From Lachnospiraceae bacterium (GTDB taxonomy: Bacteria; Bacillota; Clostridia; Lachnospirales; Lachnospiraceae), in contig JAILKH010000004.1 in assembly GCA_024693925.1 (NCBI GenBank), forward strand, positions 55,938 through 119,937: DNA of 64,000 bases. The letters run 5' to 3'. The notes beneath the pieces are model-generated. The model was not told where the DNA came from and did not search any database. It saw only the letters and a program-made list of their open reading frames with translations. The position numbers were made by a program, and so were the translations under genes. Numbering within the stretch: position 1 is the first letter of the stretch; every line of letters starts with the position of its first letter. Shown piece after piece: positions 47,390-58,397 of the stretch.

Positions 47390-47420
47390 ATAAGAGACGT
47401 CTTTTGGCGTCTCTTATTTT
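47390..47420 (+). terminator. Intrinsic terminator after malQ
   Basis: ATAAGAGACG (47390-47399) pairs with CGTCTCTTAT (47408-47417), loop of 8, followed by TTTG. It marks the end of the importer-malQ transcript. Confidence 0.75.
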
Positions 47421-47497
47421 GGGATGATCATTGTTTTGGGATTTAAGCAGGAAGTATCCTGTTAGTATAAAATTGTGTTTATTAAAGAGGAAATTAA

Positions 47498-49015
47498 ATG
47501 AAGAGTATTTTTGAGCAGATAGATGAAGTGGTAAGGCTGAATGGGTGTGTGCCCAAAGGTTTCAAACTGGAGAATTCACTTAAGAACGGAGAAACGGAAA
47601 AAAAATTCCCGGGGTCCGATGAGGGATTAATAAGTAAAACACTGGCGGATCCTCAGGATGAAATGGTTGATAATGCTTATAAAATGATAAAAAACAATGT
47701 TAAGATAAATGCTAAACTTGCAGTGCATAATTTTGATGATAACGAACTTGGTTTTACTGTTGCAAAGGTAAGGGGACATTTATTAAAGAAGATCATCGGA
47801 AATATTAAGGATTTTGATCCGCATAAATTGTCTACTCTTGCATATTCTCTTGTGGAATTCGGTAATAAAGAGGAAACGGTGAAGCTGGGACTTTTACTGT
47901 TGATATTATTTGATTTTGCAGATGATGAGATTGTAAAAAAGCATCTTATAACTATGGGATTGTATGAAGAATTTACAGGTTACATACTTGCAAACGTTAA
48001 AGGGTGGCCTGAAAATGAGCGAAATCACGTCTACTATATTTATGCTAAGAAGCTAAATGGGTGGGGAAAGATTAATGCTATGGAACTGTTGGAGCCGGTT
48101 AATGACGAAGTTAAAGAGTGGATATTGACCGATGGCTGTCGCAATGATATTTCTTATAATTATATTGCGAAGATAGCCTATGAAAAAGGCGAAGTTATAA
48201 AGCGTTTAAAAAAGGGTAAGTTAAGCAATGAAGAAATGCAGGGCGTCAGTGATATTGTTCATGGATTGTTGGAGGAAGGTCCGGAAAAAGGTATTTCGAC
48301 TGTAAAGAACCCTGCAAGATTATCTATGTTATATATAAAAGAATTATCCAGGCATACAGTTAGTTTGCAGGATTTGGTGAATATTTTTGAGCTTAAATCT
48401 TTTATACTGTCAAAGGATAACAGATCAAAGCCCGAAGAAAAAGAAAACGCTGTAAAATTACTTGAAAGAATGATCGGATTATGCGATTGCGAAGACATGA
48501 TCAAGGGAGGGCTTATAGATGATACAGGGCTTGCTTTGTGGACGGCAAAAGAAGCCGGCGTTGATGTCTCGGAAGTGCTTATAGGTCAGATCAAATATAA
48601 TTTTTATGATTATTATCAATATGGATATTATTTGATGGAAAGCGGTGCATATGTTGATGATTACCTGGAATTGTGCGAGAAGTATTTAGATGGTAAAGAT
48701 TTCAAGGAAGGTATGGGTAGTGAATTATCTTTACCGGATTCGGAAAGTTTTTGGCAATTGGATATTGTGGTACAATATTTATCTTTATATCCCGGAAAAG
48801 GAGAAAAACTTATAAATACTGCTGTAAATTCGAGCATTTTAAGATTCAGGAAAGTTGCCTCAAAGGTTTTAAAAGATTGGGAGAAAGTTGAAAATCGTAA
48901 TCTGAAGAAGATTAATGGTGATATATTTAAAAACGTTAAAAAGGTTAGAAAAAAGGAAGTTGATGAATCCCTTAAAAAATCATGGGATAAAATACTTGAA
49001 TATAAACCTGTATGA
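47498..49015 (+). CDS. Unrecognised soluble helical protein
   Basis: 505 residues, no signal peptide, no membrane helix, no catalytic motif I recognise. Almost entirely helical by composition, rich in Lys/Glu/Asp/Leu, with repeated short helix pairs (DPHKLSTLAYSLVEFGNKEETVKLGLLLLILFDFADDEIVKK; ENAVKLLERMIGLCDCEDMIKGG) that suggest a HEAT/ARM-like or TPR-like solenoid. The last part (about 465-505) is very basic, which could bind nucleic acid or acidic lipids. It is 26 bases upstream of a huge membrane protein gene and probably shares its transcript. Function unknown. Confidence 0.6.
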   Translation: MKSIFEQIDEVVRLNGCVPKGFKLENSLKNGETEKKFPGSDEGLISKTLADPQDEMVDNAYKMIKNNVKINAKLAVHNFDDNELGFTVAKVRGHLLKKIIGNIKDFDPHKLSTLAYSLVEFGNKEETVKLGLLLLILFDFADDEIVKKHLITMGLYEEFTGYILANVKGWPENERNHVYYIYAKKLNGWGKINAMELLEPVNDEVKEWILTDGCRNDISYNYIAKIAYEKGEVIKRLKKGKLSNEEMQGVSDIVHGLLEEGPEKGISTVKNPARLSMLYIKELSRHTVSLQDLVNIFELKSFILSKDNRSKPEEKENAVKLLERMIGLCDCEDMIKGGLIDDTGLALWTAKEAGVDVSEVLIGQIKYNFYDYYQYGYYLMESGAYVDDYLELCEKYLDGKDFKEGMGSELSLPDSESFWQLDIVVQYLSLYPGKGEKLINTAVNSSILRFRKVASKVLKDWEKVENRNLKKINGDIFKNVKKVRKKEVDESLKKSWDKILEYKPV

Positions 49016-49041
49016 TCGCGTTGTAGTCTTGGGGAAGAAAT

Positions 49042-52000
49042 ATGGTCGAATTTATTGAGTTTATATGGAAATTGAGTCCTTTAGTACTTATTTTAATAGT
49101 ATTTGGGCTTTACGGTAGAAATAAGAATTATGAAAAATATATTAAAGAATTAAGAGATGAATTAAATGAAATAAAACATAACGTATACGGAGCGGATAAG
49201 GATCCGGAGATGGAAAAGGTTCATGAGGAGAATAGGAGGAATTCTCCTTATGTACCAAAACCGGGCACGTCTTATGACAGATCAAAATCGGTCTTGTCTG
49301 ATAATAAGTCTATAAGATCGGAAAATCCTAAAAATATCAATGACAAAGTTCAATCTTATAATTATGGCGTAGAGTATGAGTATAGGCCGTCAGTTAGGGC
49401 CGGAAAGACATTTGAACCGGGACATATATTGTTTGCCCTCGGTGTTGTTCTTGTGTTTGTTGCCGGATTTATATTTGCCACTTCAATGTGGGCTATAATG
49501 CCTTCTGCGGTTAAAGTGGCTACATTGGTTCTGGCTTCGCTTTTTTTTATTATTGTAGCGTGGTTGCTTGAAAATAAATTAAAGCTCAGGGAAGCTTCTG
49601 TTGCCATGTTTATTTCAGGCAGTATTTTTATGTCCTTGGCAGTGATTGCAATAGGATATTTTGCATGGTTTGGATCGGCTTTTTCGCTTGGTTCATCTTC
49701 TCAATATCTGGTGATTTCAATAAGCTGTTGGGTTATGAGTATTGCCTTAATATTGGGATATCTTTTGTATAAATATAATGGATTTAGGGTGATAGCCTAT
49801 ATTTCTTCCTGTATGGCGATCACCTTGTTTGTACGACATATTTGTGGGAAAGGTGATATAACTCTTTTGTGTAGCGGGTTGTATATACTTTTGACTTATA
49901 TCGGGTTTGTCGGTTTTAGGGAGAATTATTTAAAACGCCTTGTTTCTGTATGTTCGTTTATATATGTGGCGTTTACTTTTGTTATGTATCTGTCGTTCGG
50001 GAAAAATGCGTTAATGAGTTTTGTTTTTTTTGTGGATATCGTGTTGTTGTTTCTGGTTGCGTATTTTGAATCAATGGATAGGATTTATCTTGTAATACCA
50101 TTTGTATCGGCAGTGTTTGTTTGCAGTTTGGCCGAAACGTTTAGAGTGGTTATTCCGCACGGTGATTGTGTTATTGCTTTGATTATAGGAGAATTGATTT
50201 TTCTTGTTTTCAGAAAGTTAAAAATAAAGGGAAAAGAGAAGCTTTATAATCTCCCTTTGGAGATATTATCCCTTGTTCCTGTTATTTATACTCTTTATAA
50301 TGCCGGCCGGATTTCCCGTAAAGCCCATAATGGGATAGGGGATATCCCCGAGATTGTTTATATTATGGTTTCTGCTCTTATTATTATAGTTGTCTTTAGC
50401 CGTGAGTATTATTTAGAGTCAAGAACCTATAAAAACGGTAATTGTCCGTATATCAAAAAAATACATATGTCGGTTTTGGGAATATCATCATTTTTTCTGA
50501 TGTATTGCCCATCTATGCTTATACGATATTTTGATATTCCGTATAATAATTATATGAGTTCTTTGATTTCCCTGAGTATTATGACTTTGGTTATGAGTTT
50601 AGTGATCATACTTTATCAGTACAGATTGTCGGTTAACAGCCTTACCAGCAGAATTATTTTTACGGAGAGACTTGGAGCGGTATTGTTGAATTTTGCTATA
50701 CTTTATGCTTTTGCCGGGTTTACAGGCATAAGTCATAATAATTATTGGATCAATACCCCCATTATAATATCCATAATAATATATCAGGTTCATTTGAGGT
50801 TAAAACATAGTAATATTGAAGGATTGCTCAGTGCTGCTATTCTTCCCTTTGTGCTATCGGCAGGAATAGATGAGATGTTATATTCTTTATTTAAAAATAA
50901 AGAAAGCATTGTGGCTAATACTTCCTTTGAAATAAGGATGCTCTTGTTTTTGGCTTTTCTTATAGTGGGGCAGTTTGTTTATAAAAGTATTATCTCTGTT
51001 AATAAGGAAAAAAAGCGGATACTTATGGATTTAAATGCTTTAATGGCATTTATTATGTTGTTAATGGTCATGTTTATGAAAAACACCTGGAAACTTGAGC
51101 ATGTAAGATTCCGGCTGATAATTGGAGCGGCGGTATTGTGTTTATATATATCGGGACGTCTGGCGGATAATTATAAAAAAATCATGCTTGCGGTAATGGC
51201 GGGTTTGATTTGCCTGGCGTATTCAATACAGGATTTTGTTTTCTGGCCTGTGGATTTTTCGCGTGAATTTCCGGCTTTAGGTTTACTTATTTTTGCTGTA
51301 GTTTTGTATTTTGTGATCTTTAAAAAAAATACGGATAAAATAGGTTATATATGTTTTTCTTTAGTTTCCGTGTTTTTATGTATACAGTGGTTGTCGATAG
51401 AAAAGGTTGTATCAGAGCCTAAGGGCGATATTATAAACCTCAAGCTATGGATATTTCTTTTGAGTACTGCGGCAGGCTGTATATACAGTGTTGTAAAGAA
51501 TAATCTGAGATGTGATATTTTTGCTTCGCTTTTGATCGGTACGTTAACTGTAAGCTGTTTAAGTAATTGGTCCGTTCCTCCGCTTATATTGGTTTCGGTG
51601 GAAATAATACTTTTCGTAATATACTTATATAGAAGAGGTGAACAGAGAATTTCATTTGTAATGCTTGGTTTGCTGTTGAAAATAATCAATGATGTTCTTA
51701 CGCCGCATATATATGACATGATTACCTCGGACCGGTTTGTCAATTCCCGGGGAATTCTTGTAAAAGCAGCGGAAGATTATACAATAATATGTGTGATCTG
51801 GATAATTATTTTTGGGATAATGCTTGCTCTGGGACGGTTTTTGCATAAGAAGATCATTGAAGATAATAAATTTGTGGACTACTTTACGATTCTTTCTTTT
51901 ATACCTATGATAATGGTTTTTAGTTATGGAAACCCTAAGATGGTTTGGGCAGTATGGTTTATGTTCGCTCTCTATCTTTTTGGATACTATAAAAGGATCG

Positions 52001-52527
52001 GGGAGATATTTGATAAACCTCTGTTGAGCGGAATTGTTATATGTATTGCCGGAGCCTGGTGGACAGAACCTTTATTTGTTATAGATGATCTGTTTGTTAC
52101 CGAATGGAGAATAGCCGGTTTTCTGTTCCTTAGTTACGGTATAAGCGGTTTGATATATAAAAGAGAACTGGAAGGACGTTTGGATATAATGTATTGGGCT
52201 TCGGTTGCTTCCGTAATATGGCAAAGCCTGTCGGCTTTAAAGGATTCCAGACTATTTGATGTAATATTACTGGCAAGTATCCTGGTATTGGTATTGGTAA
52301 TATCTTTTGAAAAAAAATCCAAACGCTGGTTTTTGCTTTCTACGATTTCTCTTTTCTGCATATTTATATATATGTCCAGAAACTTTTGGCTTAAGATAGT
52401 GTGGCCGGTATATGTTTTTGCAATCGGAATTTTTCTGATATTTCTTGCGGCAAGAAATGAATATCGAAAAAAACTAGATATAACGAAGGAAAATAAAAGG
52501 AAGTTTTTTGAAGAATGGAATAAATGA
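49042..52527 (+). CDS. Very large polytopic membrane protein of unknown function
   Basis: 1161 residues. A first membrane helix (about 9-24) is followed by a short coiled coil (about 28-48) and a charged, Ser/Pro-rich cytoplasmic-type linker (to about 122). From there to the end the chain is nearly continuous hydrophobic helices, roughly thirty. The layout (coiled coil, linker, many helices) recalls DUF2339/DUF2157-type proteins of Firmicutes, but I cannot place it firmly. No catalytic or transport signature is visible. The C terminus (KLDITKENKRKFFEEWNK) is cytoplasmic-type basic/acidic. Likely cotranscribed with the 505-residue helical protein upstream. Confidence 0.65.
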   Translation: MVEFIEFIWKLSPLVLILIVFGLYGRNKNYEKYIKELRDELNEIKHNVYGADKDPEMEKVHEENRRNSPYVPKPGTSYDRSKSVLSDNKSIRSENPKNINDKVQSYNYGVEYEYRPSVRAGKTFEPGHILFALGVVLVFVAGFIFATSMWAIMPSAVKVATLVLASLFFIIVAWLLENKLKLREASVAMFISGSIFMSLAVIAIGYFAWFGSAFSLGSSSQYLVISISCWVMSIALILGYLLYKYNGFRVIAYISSCMAITLFVRHICGKGDITLLCSGLYILLTYIGFVGFRENYLKRLVSVCSFIYVAFTFVMYLSFGKNALMSFVFFVDIVLLFLVAYFESMDRIYLVIPFVSAVFVCSLAETFRVVIPHGDCVIALIIGELIFLVFRKLKIKGKEKLYNLPLEILSLVPVIYTLYNAGRISRKAHNGIGDIPEIVYIMVSALIIIVVFSREYYLESRTYKNGNCPYIKKIHMSVLGISSFFLMYCPSMLIRYFDIPYNNYMSSLISLSIMTLVMSLVIILYQYRLSVNSLTSRIIFTERLGAVLLNFAILYAFAGFTGISHNNYWINTPIIISIIIYQVHLRLKHSNIEGLLSAAILPFVLSAGIDEMLYSLFKNKESIVANTSFEIRMLLFLAFLIVGQFVYKSIISVNKEKKRILMDLNALMAFIMLLMVMFMKNTWKLEHVRFRLIIGAAVLCLYISGRLADNYKKIMLAVMAGLICLAYSIQDFVFWPVDFSREFPALGLLIFAVVLYFVIFKKNTDKIGYICFSLVSVFLCIQWLSIEKVVSEPKGDIINLKLWIFLLSTAAGCIYSVVKNNLRCDIFASLLIGTLTVSCLSNWSVPPLILVSVEIILFVIYLYRRGEQRISFVMLGLLLKIINDVLTPHIYDMITSDRFVNSRGILVKAAEDYTIICVIWIIIFGIMLALGRFLHKKIIEDNKFVDYFTILSFIPMIMVFSYGNPKMVWAVWFMFALYLFGYYKRIGEIFDKPLLSGIVICIAGAWWTEPLFVIDDLFVTEWRIAGFLFLSYGISGLIYKRELEGRLDIMYWASVASVIWQSLSALKDSRLFDVILLASILVLVLVISFEKKSKRWFLLSTISLFCIFIYMSRNFWLKIVWPVYVFAIGIFLIFLAARNEYRKKLDITKENKRKFFEEWNK

Positions 52528-52552
52528 AAAATGGTACATAATTACCTTTTTG

Positions 52553-52582
52553 TTGGCAGGTAAGAATATAATGTGCTATAAT
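52553..52582 (+). promoter_or_regulatory. Strong promoter for pfp
   Basis: TTGGCA (52553-52558) and TATAAT (52577-52582), spacer 18, with a TGC extended -10 immediately before TATAAT. The predicted start is near 52589, leader about 43 nt. Confidence 0.8.
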
Positions 52583-52631
52583 GAGTGAACATGCGTTAGT
52601 AATGTTAATTAATCAGTAAAGGAGAAAAACG

Positions 52632-54296
52632 ATGAATCTTTCACCACTTCAGAAAGCAAGGTATGAATACGCTCCTAAGCTTCCGGGAATGCTTAGGAAC
52701 GGTATTGCGGAAATTTGTGTAAAGGATGGAGCAGCAACGGAAAGTGTTGCCGATCAGGATAAGATTAAGGCTCTTTTCCCAAATACTTACGGCAAGAATG
52801 AAATTACATTTGTTAAAGGAGCGAATACGTCAACAGCTAAAAAGCAGGTTGTTGGTGTGATCCTATCAGGAGGTCAGGCACCCGGTGGACATAATGTAGT
52901 ATGTGGCTTATATGATGCGATCAAAGCTACAGATAAGAATAATGTACTTCTCGGATTTAAAGGTGGCCCAAGCGGACTGATTGAAGATGATTACATAGAG
53001 TTTGATGATGAGTATATTGATGCATATAGAAATACCGGTGGATTTGACATTATCGGATCGGGACGTACTAAACTTGAGACAGAGGAACAGTTTAAGATAG
53101 TTACCGAAGTCGCAAAGAAACATGGTCTTACAGCAATTGTTATAATCGGTGGTGACGATTCCAATACTAATGCTGCAGTTTTGGCGGAGTATATGGCTGC
53201 CAACAAGACCGGTGTACAGGTTATAGGATGCCCCAAGACAATTGATGGTGATCTTAAGAATGAAGATATAGAAGCTTCTTTTGGTTTTGATACTGCAACA
53301 AAGACGTATTCGGAGCTTATCGGAAATATAGAGAGAGATGCAAATTCAGCAAAAAAATATTGGCATTTTGTTAAAGTTATGGGGCGTTCGGCTTCTCACG
53401 TGGCGCTTGAGTGTGCTCTTGAAACTCAGCCGAATATCTGTCTTATAGGTGAGGAAGTAGCTGAAAAGAAGATGTCTTTATCCCAAATCACCAAATATAT
53501 TGCAGATGCTGTTGAGAAACGTGGTAATAATGGTGAGAATTTTGGTGTTGCCATTATACCGGAGGGTATTGTAGAATTTGTACCTGAGTTTTCCGCACTT
53601 ATTGCAGAAATAAATGAACTTCTTGCAGGAAATAAGACTGAGGAATTCAATTCACTTCCCGATTGGAATGCCAAGTATGATTTTATAAAGAAAGGATTGA
53701 CAGCCGGATCATTTGCAGTATTTGATATTCTGCCTCAGGGAATTCAGCAGCAGCTTTTCCTTGAAAGAGATCCTCATGGAAATGTTCAGGTGTCTCTTAT
53801 AGAGTCTGAGAAGCTTTTCTCGGAGATGGTGAAGAACGAGTTGGCACAAAGAAAAGCTGCCGGTACCTATAAAGGGAAGTTTGGTGCTCAGCATCACTTC
53901 TTTGGATATGAAGGCAGATGTGCATTCCCTTCAAATTTTGATGCGGATTATTGTTATTCTCTTGGATACAATGCGTTTATGCTTATTCAGTACGGATATA
54001 CCGGATACCTTTCCAAAGTTTCTAATCTTTCAAAGCCGGCTGAAGATTGGGTTGCTGGTGGAATGCCTATAACCAAAATGATGAATATAGAAAGAAGAAA
54101 CGGTAAAGATAAACCGGTTATAAGAAAGGCTCTGGTTGAGCTGGATGGTGCTCCGTTTAAGTATTTTGCATCAAATAGAGATGAATGGGCTGTTAAAACC
54201 TGCTTTACATATCCCGGAGCTATACAGTATTACGGACCTTCGGAGGTTTGTGATATAACAACCAGAACGCTTGCTCTTGAAAAGGGACAGAATTAA
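52632..54296 (+). CDS. pfp: Diphosphate (PPi)-dependent 6-phosphofructokinase, long form
   Basis: Reversible phosphorylation of fructose 6-phosphate using pyrophosphate. 554 residues of the long PFP clade (like plant beta subunits). Phosphate donor motif GGDDSNTNA near 174 has the second Asp typical of PPi rather than ATP enzymes, and [13 protein letters not shown] near 198 has the Lys of PPi enzymes. Other motifs are [11 protein letters not shown] near 82, [15 protein letters not shown] near 250 and [14 protein letters not shown] near 430. Strong own promoter and terminator indicate a monocistronic, highly expressed glycolytic gene. Confidence 0.95.
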   Translation: MNLSPLQKARYEYAPKLPGMLRNGIAEICVKDGAATESVADQDKIKALFPNTYGKNEITFVKGANTSTAKKQVVGVILSGGQAPGGHNVVCGLYDAIKATDKNNVLLGFKGGPSGLIEDDYIEFDDEYIDAYRNTGGFDIIGSGRTKLETEEQFKIVTEVAKKHGLTAIVIIGGDDSNTNAAVLAEYMAANKTGVQVIGCPKTIDGDLKNEDIEASFGFDTATKTYSELIGNIERDANSAKKYWHFVKVMGRSASHVALECALETQPNICLIGEEVAEKKMSLSQITKYIADAVEKRGNNGENFGVAIIPEGIVEFVPEFSALIAEINELLAGNKTEEFNSLPDWNAKYDFIKKGLTAGSFAVFDILPQGIQQQLFLERDPHGNVQVSLIESEKLFSEMVKNELAQRKAAGTYKGKFGAQHHFFGYEGRCAFPSNFDADYCYSLGYNAFMLIQYGYTGYLSKVSNLSKPAEDWVAGGMPITKMMNIERRNGKDKPVIRKALVELDGAPFKYFASNRDEWAVKTCFTYPGAIQYYGPSEVCDITTRTLALEKGQN

Positions 54297-54316
54297 AATA
54301 TATATTTATATCAATA

Positions 54317-54357
54317 AAAAAAACCTGCTTTGAGATATCATCGAAGCAGGTTTTTTT
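54317..54357 (+). terminator. Strong intrinsic terminator after pfp
   Basis: AACCTGCTTTGA pairs with TCGAAGCAGGTT (one T-G) around a 7-base loop, flanked by A7 and T7, so it may work in both directions. The remaining bases to 54426 are AT-rich with nothing else recognisable. Confidence 0.88.
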
Positions 54358-54423
54358 GTTTGATTGTTTTTTTAGCATAATAAATGATTTTTTTAAAGAA
54401 TTGTCGCATTATTTAAGAAAACA

Positions 54424-54432
54424 TGTTATAAT
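54424..54432 (+). promoter_or_regulatory. Extended -10 promoter for the DJ-1 family gene
   Basis: TGT-TATAAT at 54424-54432 is a perfect -10 with the extended TGN; the best -35 (TTGTCG at 54401-54406) is 20 bases away, too far for a normal promoter, so the extended element probably dominates. The start would be near 54439, leaving an 88-nt leader without obvious structure. Confidence 0.5.
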
Positions 54433-54526
54433 TAACAATGCATTAATTAATAAATGTGACATTAATTGCTATCCGGTAATATTTATGAAAATTATTTTTG
54501 TGTAAAGATCAAGGAGATGTGAGAGC

Positions 54527-55078
54527 ATGAAGGAATGTTATGTGTTTTTGGCCGAAGGATTTGAAGAAATTGAAGCGCTGACTGTTGTTGATATCCTAAG
54601 GAGAGATAATATTGTGGTACAAACGGTATCGATCACAGAAGATAAGGTTGTTGAGGGAGCTCATAGGATTAGAATTATAGCCGATAAAATATTAAAGGAT
54701 ATTAAACTAAGCGATGCGGCGTTACTTGTTTTGCCCGGTGGAATGCCCGGAACTTTGAATTTGAAAGAATGTGAACCGCTGATGGCTATGGTAAGAGAAT
54801 TTGCTGATACAAACAGACGAATCGCCGCGATTTGTGCCGCACCTACATTACTGGGAGATATGGGAATATTGGAGGGAAAGACTGCTTGTTGTTATCCGGG
54901 TATGGAAAATCAGCTTAAAGGGGCTAATGTTAGTATGGAAGAAGTTGTGACGGACGGAAATATTACGACATCGAGGGGGATGGGGACAGCAATTCCGTTT
55001 TCCCTTGAGTTGGTTAGGGTGTTTGATTCGGAAACGGAAGCCGGTGCAATGAAGCGAAAAATTGTATATGATCAATAA
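54527..55078 (+). CDS. DJ-1/PfpI family protein
   Basis: 183 residues of the DJ-1/ThiJ/PfpI fold. The reactive Cys is in RIAAICAAPTLLG near 105, the conserved Glu in LAEGFEEIEALT near 15, and the LVLPGGMPGTLNL loop near 66. Bacterial members act in protection against carbonyl or oxidative stress (YajL-like), with activity debated. AAGGAGATG precedes the ATG. Monocistronic between its promoter and a terminator that overlaps the stop codon. Confidence 0.92.
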   Translation: MKECYVFLAEGFEEIEALTVVDILRRDNIVVQTVSITEDKVVEGAHRIRIIADKILKDIKLSDAALLVLPGGMPGTLNLKECEPLMAMVREFADTNRRIAAICAAPTLLGDMGILEGKTACCYPGMENQLKGANVSMEEVVTDGNITTSRGMGTAIPFSLELVRVFDSETEAGAMKRKIVYDQ

Positions 55079-55106
55079 AAAAGGAATCCGAAAGGATTCC
55101 TTTTTT
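55077..55106 (+). terminator. Intrinsic terminator overlapping the DJ-1 stop codon
   Basis: A6-GGAATCC, loop GAAA, GGATTCC-T6: a symmetric hairpin with stable tetraloop starting inside the TAA stop. Confidence 0.9.
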
Positions 55107-55145
55107 AAAGAGAATATATTTCATCTAGCATTTTGAAGGGTCTTG

Positions 55146-55154
55146 TGTTATACT
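55146..55154 (+). promoter_or_regulatory. Extended -10 promoter for tig-clpP-clpX
   Basis: TGT-TATACT at 55146-55154, 50 bases before the tig ATG; the -35 region is not convincing. No CtsR or CIRCE operator is visible between the preceding terminator and tig. Confidence 0.42.
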
Positions 55155-55204
55155 TGCGAATGGTATGTTTTTTAATTAGGATATTTAGGAGGTTTTTTAC
55201 GGCT

Positions 55205-56494
55205 ATGAGTTTAAAGGTAGAGAATTTGGAACACAATATGGCAAAGCTTACCATAGAAGTGACTGCTGAGGAATTTTCAAAGGCAATGACGGAAGCATAT
55301 AAGAAGAATAAGAATAAAATGAGTATTCCCGGATTTAGAAAGGGTAAAGTACCGCAGGCAATGCTGGAGAAAATGTATGGTCCTGAGATTTTTTATGAAG
55401 ATGCGGCTAATATTATCATACCGGATGCATATGAAAAAGAAATTTCGGAGCATAAGGAAATAGAGGTAGTATCCCAGCCTAAGATCGATGTGGAACAGTG
55501 TGAGAAGGGAAAACCTTTTGTTTTTACCGCAGAAGTTGCACTTAAACCCGAAATTGAACTTGGAAAATATAAGGGTGTAAAAATTGAAAAGATTGATAAA
55601 GAAGTAACGGATGAGGAAATAGATAAGGAAATAGAGAGAGAAAGAGAAGCTAATTCCCGTACAACTACAGTAGAAGACAGACCTGTGGAAGATAAGGATA
55701 TGACTATTATTGATTTTGAAGGTTTTGTAGACGGGGTAGCCTTTGAAGGCGGTAAAGGGGAGAATTATCCCTTGACGATCGGTTCGGGTTCATTTATTCC
55801 CGGCTTTGAAGAGCAGCTTATCGGTGCGGTAATTGGCGAGGAAAGAGAAGTTAAGGTCACCTTCCCGGAGGATTATCATGCAGAAGAATTAAAAGGTAAG
55901 GATGCAGTATTTAAGGTTACGGTTCATGAGATAAAACAGAAAGAATTACCCGAACTTGATGATGAGTTCGCAAGTGAAGTTTCTGAATTCGATACATTGG
56001 CGGAATATAAAGAGGATGTAAAAAAGAAACTTACGGAGAAGAAGGAAACAGAAGCCAAATCCAAAAAGGAAGACGCTGTAATCGAAGCTATAGTAAATGA
56101 TTCCAAGATGGATATTCCGGATGCTATGATAGAAACTCAGACACGTCAGATGGCTCAGGATTATGCCGGAAGATTGCAGCAACAGGGTCTTTCTTTAGAG
56201 CAGTATTTCCAGTTTACGGGAATGGATTCGGATAAGTTTTTAGAACAGATGAGACCGGGAGCAAAGAAGCGTATAGAGGCCAGACTTGTTATGGAGGCGG
56301 TTGCAAAAGAGGAGAATTTTACTATTTCCGATGAAGAATATGATAAGGAAATAGAAAGAATGGCAGAGATGTATCAGATGGAAGCTGATAAGCTTAAAGA
56401 TCTTGTCGGTGATTATGAGAAAGAGCAGATAATAGAAGATCTTAAGATGCAGAAAGCTGTTAATTTTGTAGTAGAAAATGCAAAGGAGAAATAA
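55205..56494 (+). CDS. tig: Trigger factor (ribosome-associated chaperone/prolyl isomerase)
   Basis: 429 residues. The N-terminal ribosome-binding domain has the signature [11 protein letters not shown] near 41, the FKBP-type PPIase domain spans about 155-240 ([38 protein letters not shown]), and the helical C-terminal chaperone arms follow. The ATG at 55205 is chosen because it gives the family N terminus [19 protein letters not shown]; the upstream in-frame extension of 24 residues is hydrophobic and atypical. GGAGG is 12 bases upstream, slightly far. clpP starts 1 base after the stop. Confidence 0.95.
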   Translation: MSLKVENLEHNMAKLTIEVTAEEFSKAMTEAYKKNKNKMSIPGFRKGKVPQAMLEKMYGPEIFYEDAANIIIPDAYEKEISEHKEIEVVSQPKIDVEQCEKGKPFVFTAEVALKPEIELGKYKGVKIEKIDKEVTDEEIDKEIEREREANSRTTTVEDRPVEDKDMTIIDFEGFVDGVAFEGGKGENYPLTIGSGSFIPGFEEQLIGAVIGEEREVKVTFPEDYHAEELKGKDAVFKVTVHEIKQKELPELDDEFASEVSEFDTLAEYKEDVKKKLTEKKETEAKSKKEDAVIEAIVNDSKMDIPDAMIETQTRQMAQDYAGRLQQQGLSLEQYFQFTGMDSDKFLEQMRPGAKKRIEARLVMEAVAKEENFTISDEEYDKEIERMAEMYQMEADKLKDLVGDYEKEQIIEDLKMQKAVNFVVENAKEK

Positions 56495-56495
56495 A

Positions 56496-57080
56496 ATGAG
56501 CTTAGTACCTGTAGTTGTTGAACAGACGAGTCGCGGCGAGCGTTCATATGATATATTTTCAAGATTATTAAAGGAACGAATTGTGTTTTTGGGAGAAGAG
56601 GTTAATGCTACCACATCCAGCCTTGTTGTGGCTCAGATGATGTTTCTTGAAGCAGAGGATCCTGATAAGGATATCCATTTTTATATAAACAGCCCCGGGG
56701 GTTCTGTAACTGATGGGTATGCGATATATGATACAATGCATTATGTGAAGTGTGATGTTGCAACTTATTGTATGGGGATGGCTGCAAGTATGGGAGCTTT
56801 TTTGCTTGCGGGCGGTGCTAAGGGAAAAAGGTTTGCACTTCCCAATGCAGAGGTAATGATACATCAGCCTTTGGGAGGCGCAAAAGGTCAGGCAACAGAG
56901 ATTGAGATTGCAGCTAAGCAGATACTTCGTACTAAAGAAAATCTAAATCGTATTCTTTCCGAGAATACAGGTAAACCAATCGATGTAATAGCAAGGGATA
57001 CTGAGCGCGATAATTGGATGACGGCTCAGGAAGCATTGGATTATGGGTTGATTGATAAGATCATAACAACCAGATCATAA
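56496..57080 (+). CDS. clpP: ATP-dependent Clp protease proteolytic subunit
   Basis: 194-residue serine protease that forms the double heptameric chamber with ClpX. Catalytic Ser98 in GMAASMGAF and His123 in MIHQPLGG; the Asp lies in RDTERDNWM near 172. The ATG at 56496, preceded by AAAGGAGA, gives the usual [11 protein letters not shown] start; an in-frame ATG at 56478 lies inside tig. Order tig-clpP-clpX-lon-engB is conserved in Firmicutes. Confidence 0.97.
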   Translation: MSLVPVVVEQTSRGERSYDIFSRLLKERIVFLGEEVNATTSSLVVAQMMFLEAEDPDKDIHFYINSPGGSVTDGYAIYDTMHYVKCDVATYCMGMAASMGAFLLAGGAKGKRFALPNAEVMIHQPLGGAKGQATEIEIAAKQILRTKENLNRILSENTGKPIDVIARDTERDNWMTAQEALDYGLIDKIITTRS

Positions 57081-57095
57081 TAAAGGGAGAGTAAT

Positions 57096-58370
57096 ATGGC
57101 AGGTAAGGTGGACGATAGAATAAGATGTTCATTTTGTAATAAGACAGAAAATCATGTTCGTAAGCTTATTGCAGGACCGGCAGGAGCCTATATATGTGAT
57201 GAATGCGTTGAAATATGCATGGATATCATAAGAGATGAACTTGGAGATGATTCTTATTATATTCATGATGATGATTCCGATGAAAGTGTACATATTAATT
57301 TGCTTAAGCCACGTCAGATAAAAGATTATCTGGATGAAAATGTAATTGGTCAGGATGAGGCAAAGAAAGTTCTTTCCGTAGCCGTTTATAATCATTATAA
57401 GAGAGTTACAGCTAAGGAAAATTCGGATGTAGAACTTCAAAAAAGTAACATAATTATGTTGGGACCTACCGGTTCGGGAAAGACGTTATTGGCACAAACA
57501 CTTGCCAAGATAATAAATGTTCCTTTTTGTATTGCAGACGCTACAGCCTTAACAGAAGCCGGTTATGTTGGCGAAGATGTTGAAAATATATTGCTTAAGC
57601 TTATTCAGGCTGCAGACTATGATATAAAACGCGCTGAACTCGGAATTATTTATATAGATGAAATTGATAAAATCACAAGAAAGAGCGAGAATGTATCAAT
57701 TACCCGTGATGTTTCGGGTGAAGGTGTTCAGCAGGCGTTATTGAAGATCATAGAAGGAACACAGGCTTCGGTTCCGCCCCAAGGGGGAAGAAAACATCCG
57801 CATCAGGAGCTTATACAGATAGACACAACAAATATCCTGTTTATCTGTGGGGGTGCATTTGAGGGATTAGAGAAAATAGTAGAAAACCGGCTTGACAAAA
57901 AGTCTATAGGGTTCGGCGCTGAGATAAAGAATAAGAACGAGACAGATACAAATGAACTTTTGAAACAGGTTCAACCCGAAGATCTTGTTAAGTATGGTAT
58001 AATTCCCGAATTTGTAGGCAGAGTTCCCATTGGAGTATCTCTGCAAGGGCTCGATGAAGACGCCCTTGTTAAGGTTTTGACAGAGCCGAAGAATGCAATA
58101 ATAAAACAGTATGAGAAACTTTTTGAGATGGATGGAGTTGAGCTGAAATTTGAGGATGATGCCATTAAGGAGATTGCCAAGAAGGCTCATGAGAGAAAGA
58201 CCGGTGCCAGAGGTTTAAGATCGATACTTGAAAAGCTTATGCTGGAGCTTATGTATGAAATTCCTTCTGATAGCAGGATACATAAGGTTGTTATTACAAA
58301 GTCTGCCGTTGAGAGTGGTGGCGAGCCGCTTATAATGAGAAAAAGCGGTAAATTAAAAAAAGCAGAATAG
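57096..58370 (+). CDS. clpX: ATP-dependent Clp protease ATP-binding subunit ClpX
   Basis: AAA+ unfoldase feeding ClpP. 424 residues: N-terminal zinc-binding domain CSFC...CDEC (about 11-39), Walker [14 protein letters not shown] near 120, Walker [11 protein letters not shown] near 187, RKHPHQE pore loop near 230 and sensor 2 [10 protein letters not shown] near 370. The IGF loop that docks to ClpP appears as IGFGAEI near 269. Confidence 0.97.
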   Translation: MAGKVDDRIRCSFCNKTENHVRKLIAGPAGAYICDECVEICMDIIRDELGDDSYYIHDDDSDESVHINLLKPRQIKDYLDENVIGQDEAKKVLSVAVYNHYKRVTAKENSDVELQKSNIIMLGPTGSGKTLLAQTLAKIINVPFCIADATALTEAGYVGEDVENILLKLIQAADYDIKRAELGIIYIDEIDKITRKSENVSITRDVSGEGVQQALLKIIEGTQASVPPQGGRKHPHQELIQIDTTNILFICGGAFEGLEKIVENRLDKKSIGFGAEIKNKNETDTNELLKQVQPEDLVKYGIIPEFVGRVPIGVSLQGLDEDALVKVLTEPKNAIIKQYEKLFEMDGVELKFEDDAIKEIAKKAHERKTGARGLRSILEKLMLELMYEIPSDSRIHKVVITKSAVESGGEPLIMRKSGKLKKAE

Positions 58371-58397
58371 AAGTAACAAAATAACAGAATAAATTGT

